Assembly: GCA_958295765.1 (NCBI GenBank)
Contig: CATQHB010000002.1
Location: forward strand, 1,500,091 to 1,564,090
DNA: 64,000 bases
Direction: 5' to 3'
Origin: an uncultured Dehalococcoidia bacterium
Lineage (GTDB): Bacteria > Chloroflexota > Dehalococcoidia > Lucifugimonadales > UBA3495
Below are positions 63,413-64,000 of the stretch, in pieces. Position 1 is the stretch's first letter; every line of letters begins with the position of its first letter. Made by a program: the position numbers and the translations under genes. The notes beneath the pieces were generated by a model. That model did no database searches, was not told the origin of the DNA, and worked only from the letters and a program-made list of their open reading frames with translations.

Positions 63413-63438
63413 GTAGGGGCGGGTTTGTAACCCGCCCG
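63413..63438. repeat. Family B half copy
   Basis: GTAGGGGCGGGTTTGTAACC followed by CGCCC; the matching right half is missing. Confidence 0.6.
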
Positions 63439-63515
63439 GGCTTGGATGCGGGAATGTGCACGTTGCCAATATCGCTGTCCAGGGCAATTGAGTCTTAACC
63501 GGCAACCCAAGCAAC

Positions 63516-63611
63516 CGTCGTTCCGGCAAAAGCCGGAACCCAGAACACTCGGTAGCCGGCTATCTCTTTCCCGTGAGGATTTCCTGGGTTCCGGCTTTCG
63601 CCGGAACGACG
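63516..63611. repeat. Family A palindromic repeat
   Basis: A 96-bp copy with a few arm changes (GGCAAAAGCC, CTGGGTTCCGG). Left flank AGGGCAATTGAGTCTTAACC and right flank GCTGCGATTGCCCTG are the recurring outer inverted ends. Confidence 0.85.
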
Positions 63612-63664
63612 GGTATTTATGCGACGGGTTTGCTGCGATTGCCCTGTACCACCGTCCCCCTGCG

Positions 63665-63693
63665 TTGACGGCAATGGGCCGCCCGCTTACACT
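63665..63693 (+). promoter_or_regulatory. Candidate promoter for the gamma-glutamyltransferase gene
   Basis: TTGACG (63665-63670), 17-bp spacer, TACACT (63688-63693), 60 bp before the start at 63753. Confidence 0.4.
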
Positions 63694-63752
63694 TGGGGGC
63701 ATTAGCCCAAGAACGAATTGGCCCTTGGCGGGCCGCCGGGAGGCATTGGATT

Positions 63753-64000
63753 ATGGTAACTGCCGGATTGTCCCGAAGTTTGGTTTACGGACGGCGGGGA
63801 ATGGTCTGCTCTAACTCGCCCCTGGCGGCCACCGCCGGAATCCAGGTGATGCAGGCCGGCGGCAACGCTTTTGACGCCGCCCTGGCGGTGGCGGCTACCG
63901 AGGCGGTTACGCTGATTCCCCTGTGCGGAATGGGCGGCGATTCCTTTGTGCTGCTCTACGAAGCGGCCACCGGCCAGGTAACCGGGGTGAACAGCAGCGG
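63753..64000 (+). CDS. Gamma-glutamyltransferase family protein (3' end outside window)
   Basis: Only the first 82 codons are present. After ATG 63753, with GGGAGG upstream, the product reads GRRGMVCSNSPLAATAGIQV, then MQAGGNAFDAALAVAATEAV and a CGMGGDSFVLLYEAATGQV segment. That is the N-terminal large-subunit start of gamma-glutamyltransferase-family Ntn hydrolases (GG-N-A-x-D-A-A-x-A motif, GGD-x-F). The autocleavage Thr lies beyond the window. It may use gamma-glutamyl compounds or act as a cephalosporin-acylase-like enzyme. Confidence 0.85.
   Translation, partial: MVTAGLSRSLVYGRRGMVCSNSPLAATAGIQVMQAGGNAFDAALAVAATEAVTLIPLCGMGGDSFVLLYEAATGQVTGVNSS

Overview
The window is a high-GC bacterial chromosome segment of about 64 kb. 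It carries some 45 protein genes in short operons on both strands, one tRNA gene (tRNA-Sec), and intergenic regions packed with palindromic repeats. The gene set suggests Chloroflexota, perhaps a Dehalococcoidia/SAR202-like lineage: tandem M20 amidohydrolases, a LutABC set, CbbQ/CbbO-type ATPase and VWA proteins, an endonuclease Q-like PHP protein, selenocysteine genes, and frequent TTG/GTG starts. This placement is an inference from gene content; no marker gene was searched.

Layout. 1-2.7 kb: a Tat component, a 23S rRNA methyltransferase-Maf fusion, thioredoxin and selC. 3.4-7.3 kb: lutABC and an MNT/HEPN pair. 7.3-20.7 kb: a membrane glycosyltransferase, glycerate kinase, two M20 amidohydrolases, a dolichol-kinase-like protein, a lipoprotein, cysteine desulfurase, a site-2 protease, agmatinase and a SpeD-family decarboxylase. 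20.8-27.2 kb: a GldA/F/G-like ABC system with a DUF4340-like protein, then cinA. 27.8-38.1 kb (minus strand): an operon of coaE, CbbQ, a CoA-type Nudix hydrolase and CbbO, followed upstream by rimI, EndoQ-like, an alpha/beta-hydrolase lacking its nucleophile, and selA. 38.5-43.3 kb: acyl-CoA dehydrogenase, an ECF sigma factor with its anti-sigma factor, and a SIMPL lipoprotein. 43.8-48.6 kb: dcd, ribD-ribE-ribBA and prfB with a programmed frameshift. 49.7-60.8 kb: plsY, thrS, an AT-rich orphan ORF, a DUF255 thioredoxin-like protein, tilS, a histidine phosphatase, a CNNM/CorC protein, tsaD and a PH-like membrane protein. 61.4-64 kb: a GatC/AtzG-like small subunit with an amidase, an AhpD-like protein, and the start of a gamma-glutamyltransferase.

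Pathway links. selA and selC show that the genome uses selenocysteine, although no selenoprotein gene, selB or selD lies here. speD and speB are adjacent with no spermidine synthase beside them, which raises the possibility that the SpeD homologue makes agmatine from arginine. ribD, ribE and ribBA give most of riboflavin synthesis; ribH is not in the window. RimI and TsaD are both present.

The most distinctive non-coding content is four families of palindromic repeats (called A, B, C and D here), at least 30 copies in total, almost all between genes. Family A copies are about 95 bp with 25-30 bp inverted ends, and at least one sits inside a second, outer inverted repeat. A composite of D followed by A occurs in the same order at about 9.64-10.05 kb and 49.18-49.54 kb.
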